This document shows positions 61,783-64,000 of a DNA stretch of 64,000 nucleotides, piece after piece. The position numbers and the translations under genes were made by a program. Location: positions 1,922,001-1,986,000 of the forward strand of contig NZ_CP108036.1 of assembly GCF_036170895.1 (NCBI RefSeq), read 5' to 3'. The DNA comes from Streptomyces erythrochromogenes (lineage in GTDB: Bacteria > Actinomycetota > Actinomycetes > Streptomycetales > Streptomycetaceae). Below the pieces are notes generated by a model that was not told where the DNA came from, did not search any database, and saw only the letters and a list, made by a program, of their open reading frames with translations. Numbering within the stretch: the first letter of the stretch is position 1; each line of letters starts with the position of its first letter.

Positions 61783-62592
61783 GTGGCGGATACCGCCATG
61801 TCGGGTGCCGGATCTACCGGGGGAGACGACCCCCTCCAGCGGGCGATATGGCGGCTGCGCTCGCGCGGCTGTTGGACCGACGCGGCGGCCCTGCTGACGC
61901 CTCACGTCGGCAAGGCCGGCCAGGCGGCGGCCGCGGTGCAGCGCACCGCGCTGCTGGTCGAGCGGTGTCTGTTCACGGCCCAGGGCTGGTCCGAGGCCGA
62001 GGACGCGCTGCGGGTCGCCGAAGCGGTCGCCCAGGACGACGACGACCGGGGCGCTGCCGCGTGCGAGCGGGGCCAGCTGGCCTACGCCGCGACCGTGCTG
62101 GGGGTACGCGACCGGGCCGACGAGGCCCGCTCCGCGCTGGGCCGGGCCGCGGCCCTGCTGTCGCCCGGGTCCCGGACCCGTCCGCTGCTGGACTTCCGCC
62201 GCGGCCTGGTCGCCGAGCACCTCGCGGACGCCCCGCAGTCCGCCCGGCCCGCCTACCGCCGCGCCCACGCCGGGGCGGAGGCGCACGGGGACACCCTGCT
62301 GCTGTCGTTCACGTTCCGGCACCTGGCCGCGCTGGCCCTGCGGGACGGCGAGGTGGCCGAGGCCCGCAAGGGGTTCGCGGAGTCGCTGCGGATCCGGGAG
62401 GACCTGGGCTTCCTGATCGGCACCGCCCCGGCGCTGGCGGCGCTGGCCGAGGCGGAGCCGGAGCCGGAGGCGACCCGGCTGCGCGCGGAGGCGCGCCGGC
62501 TGTTCCACCTGCTGGGCGGCATCCCCACCTGGCTGGCGGACCAGCTCCATCCGGCCCCGGCCCCCTCGCCCGCCCCTTCGCCCGCGGCGTAG
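61783..62592 (+). CDS. TPR-like helical repeat protein
   Basis: This 269-residue protein starts at GTG 61783 with GGAG six bases upstream. It is Ala/Leu/Arg-rich helical-hairpin repeat sequence resembling the TPR part of regulatory ATPases (RRALVAEHLAD, AGAEAHGDTLLLSFTFRHLAALALRDGEVAEARKGF). It ends in a Pro/Ala tail. No DNA-binding or enzymatic motif is seen. It could be a truncated regulator or a scaffold; function unknown. Confidence 0.75.
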   Translation: MADTAMSGAGSTGGDDPLQRAIWRLRSRGCWTDAAALLTPHVGKAGQAAAAVQRTALLVERCLFTAQGWSEAEDALRVAEAVAQDDDDRGAAACERGQLAYAATVLGVRDRADEARSALGRAAALLSPGSRTRPLLDFRRGLVAEHLADAPQSARPAYRRAHAGAEAHGDTLLLSFTFRHLAALALRDGEVAEARKGFAESLRIREDLGFLIGTAPALAALAEAEPEPEATRLRAEARRLFHLLGGIPTWLADQLHPAPAPSPAPSPAA

Positions 62593-62611
62593 CCCGGCGC
62601 CACGCGTTCGA

Positions 62612-62637
62612 GGCCCGGGCCCGGGCGGGCCCGGGCC
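62612..62637. terminator. GC-rich inverted repeat between convergent genes
   Basis: GCCCGGGCCCG and CGGGCCCGGGC lie nearly back to back about 25 bases downstream of the TPR-like gene and 27 bases from the stop of the convergent GntR gene. The loop is minimal and there is no T-run, so terminator activity is inferred. Confidence 0.5.
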
Positions 62638-62663
62638 CTGGAGCCGCCGAGCCCCCGCAGGGG

Positions 62664-63323
62664 TCAGGCTCCGGCGAAGTGCTCCCGTACGAGCGATTCC
62701 ACCACCGGGAGGTCTCGGGCGATCAGGGCCTCCAGCAGGGCCGAGTGCTCGGCCGCGTCGGCGACGAGATCGGCCCGCCGCACGCGCGGGGCGCCCGGCA
62801 GGGGCCACTGGGCGCGGCGGTGGAGCTCCTCGGCCACCTGTACCAGCCGGTCGTTGCCGGCGAGCCGCAGCACCGCCCGGTGGAAGGCCCGGTCCGCCTC
62901 CGCGTAGCCCGGCAGGTCGCCCGCGGCGGCCGCCTCGGCCGTGGCGGCAGCGGCCGGGCGCAGGGTCTGCCAGGTGGCTTCGGGCACGGTGCGGGCCAGT
63001 CGCAGCATGACGGGGACTTCGAGCAGCGCCCGGACCTCGGCCAGCTCGGCGAGCTCCCGCGGGGTGCGGGACAGGACGCGGAAGCCCCGGTTCGGGAGGC
63101 ATTCCACCGCTCCCTCGACGGCCAGCTGCTGCATCGCCTCGCGCACCGGGGTCGCGGAGACCCCGAAGCGCTCCCCCAGCGCCGGGCCGGAGTAGATCTC
63201 CCCGGGCACGAGCTCGCCGTCGACCAGGGCCGCGCGCAGGGCGTCGAGGACCTGCCCGCGCACCGAATGGCGCATGACCTTCCGCTTTTGTGCCGGTACC
63301 CGGGCGTGGGCCGTTTCGTGCAC
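62664..63323 (-). CDS. GntR-family regulator with FCD domain
   Basis: This 219-residue protein has an N-terminal winged HTH (about 18-82, GEIYSGPALGERFGVSATPVREAMQQLAVEGAVECLPNRGF) and a helical FCD effector domain with EVRALLEVPVMLRLA, FHRAVLRLAGNDRL and EHSALLEALIARDL. FadR/FCD regulators respond to small organic acids. It is divergent from the iron-reductase gene but the iron box lies nearer to that gene. Target unknown. Confidence 0.92.
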   Translation of the reverse strand: MHETAHARVPAQKRKVMRHSVRGQVLDALRAALVDGELVPGEIYSGPALGERFGVSATPVREAMQQLAVEGAVECLPNRGFRVLSRTPRELAELAEVRALLEVPVMLRLARTVPEATWQTLRPAAAATAEAAAAGDLPGYAEADRAFHRAVLRLAGNDRLVQVAEELHRRAQWPLPGAPRVRRADLVADAAEHSALLEALIARDLPVVESLVREHFAGA

Positions 63324-63411
63324 TCGGTCCTCCTCCTCCGGGTCTCGACCTGTCCCGAGAGAATAGGTGACGCGCCGCGCGACGGGTGGGTGCGGATCGT
63401 TCCGAATCAGG

Positions 63412-63430
63412 TAAGGTAAGGCTAACCTGT
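63412..63430. promoter_or_regulatory. iron box (IdeR/DmdR1-type operator)
   Basis: TAAGGTAAGGCTAACCTGT agrees at about 15 of 19 positions with the actinobacterial iron box TTAGGTTAGGCTAACCTAA. It lies 27 bases before the ATG of the iron-reductase gene. This predicts repression by iron-loaded DmdR1/IdeR. Confidence 0.85.
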
Positions 63431-63457
63431 TAACGATCGTGTGATCGGTGGTCCGTC

Positions 63458-64000
63458 ATGACCGTCTCGACCCTCCCGGCGCTCGCCCCCGCCCCGCCCG
63501 GCTCTGCGGTGGCCGAAGCGTTCGCCCGGCTGGCCGACGTGTACGGCGGACTGCGCGTCGCCGAGCGAGCCGCGCACGAGCCCTCCCCTCGCGGTGCGGG
63601 GTGGGTCGGCGCGGACGAGCTGGCGGCCGGCGGGGCCGCCCTGGACGCCTTCCTCGCCTGGGACAACGCCCAGGTCCTGAGGGACTACGGGACCCAGGCG
63701 CGGCCCGATGTGGTCGCGAGCTTCGGGCTGCACCGGTACGCGTGGCCCGCCTGCCTGCTGATCACGCTCCCGTGGTTCCTCCACCGGCGGGTCCCCCGGC
63801 TCCCGGTCGCCGAGGTCGCCTTCCACCGGGCCCTCGGCCGGATGACCGTGCACGTCGAGAGCTTCGCCTGCCTGCCGGACGACCCGGCGGCCGCCCTCCC
63901 CGGGGCCCGGGTCGTGCCCGACGAGGAGGCGCTGCGCGAGGAGGTGCGGGCTGCGGTGGCCCAGCACCTCGAACCCGTGCTGGAAGGTTTCGGCCCGCGC
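63458..64000 (+). CDS. FhuF-like ferric-siderophore reductase, 3' end outside window
   Basis: The frame is open from the ATG at 63458 to the window end (181 codons). The sequence (SVVASFGLHRYAWPACLLITLPWFLHRRVPRLPVAEVAFHR) resembles the N-terminal region of actinobacterial FhuF-like [2Fe-2S] iron reductases; the cluster-binding Cys-rich C-terminus is not in the window. Such enzymes release iron from imported siderophores. The iron box just upstream supports the assignment. Confidence 0.75.
   Translation, partial: MTVSTLPALAPAPPGSAVAEAFARLADVYGGLRVAERAAHEPSPRGAGWVGADELAAGGAALDAFLAWDNAQVLRDYGTQARPDVVASFGLHRYAWPACLLITLPWFLHRRVPRLPVAEVAFHRALGRMTVHVESFACLPDDPAAALPGARVVPDEEALREEVRAAVAQHLEPVLEGFGPR

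Overview
The window is very high-GC actinobacterial DNA, almost certainly from a Streptomyces chromosome. The evidence is extreme third-position GC, many GTG starts with 4-base stop/start overlaps, a two-domain geosmin synthase, an anaerobic-type cobalamin gene set with a cobIJ fusion and cobN, rare TTA (bldA-type) codons confined to regulators, and an actinobacterial iron box.

Region 1 (1-19140) is a biosynthetic gene cluster. An eight-gene minus-strand operon, in which most neighbours overlap by a few bases, runs fatty acyl-AMP ligase (FAAL), acyl-CoA/ACP dehydrogenase, ACP, one KS-AT-ACP polyketide synthase module, a KASIII-like enzyme, an FkbH-like glyceryl-ACP enzyme, a second ACP and an Sfp-type phosphopantetheinyl transferase. 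Divergent to it is an acyl-CoA carboxylase beta subunit, its epsilon subunit and a type II thioesterase. The left flank holds an ATP-binding LAL-type regulator, a metallophosphoesterase, a second (EntD-type) phosphopantetheinyl transferase, an exported 65-residue peptide and a divergent HTH regulator. Both regulators carry a TTA codon. The simplest reading is a small pathway that activates a fatty acid, desaturates it, extends it once with malonate to a beta-ketoacyl-ACP and condenses it with a glyceryl-ACP unit. That would give an acyl-tetronate-like product (RK-682 logic), but from a FAAL-loaded single module instead of a full polyketide assembly line.

Region 2 (19303-31770) holds an isolated voltage-gated-type ion channel and then a coupled four-gene minus-strand operon: alpha/beta-hydrolase, caspase-like protease with a VMAP-type C-terminus, MoxR-like AAA+ ATPase, and a 1198-residue vWA / degenerate trypsin / pentapeptide protein. 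This matches the vWA-MoxR-VMAP ternary conflict systems. A GDSL/SGNH lipase, a frameshifted exported-protein remnant, a secreted trypsin-like protease and a TetR regulator follow.

Region 3 (32162-42923) encodes cobalamin ring synthesis: cobL, cobM and cobK face cobG, cobH and cobIJ across a shared terminator, and cobN follows a cobalamin riboswitch. Region 4 (43015-49963) has an Imm49-like protein, a small unknown gene, an ABC exporter with a Pro/Ser/Thr-rich tail and the geosmin synthase.

Region 5 (50015-64000) has an Eis-like acetyltransferase, an exported beta-propeller protein, and a purine-catabolism block (XdhC-type maturation factor, AzgA-type permease, three-subunit xanthine dehydrogenase, divergent PucR regulator). 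After a TPR-like protein and a GntR/FCD regulator, it ends in the start of an iron-box-controlled FhuF-like iron reductase. The genes at both window edges are truncated.
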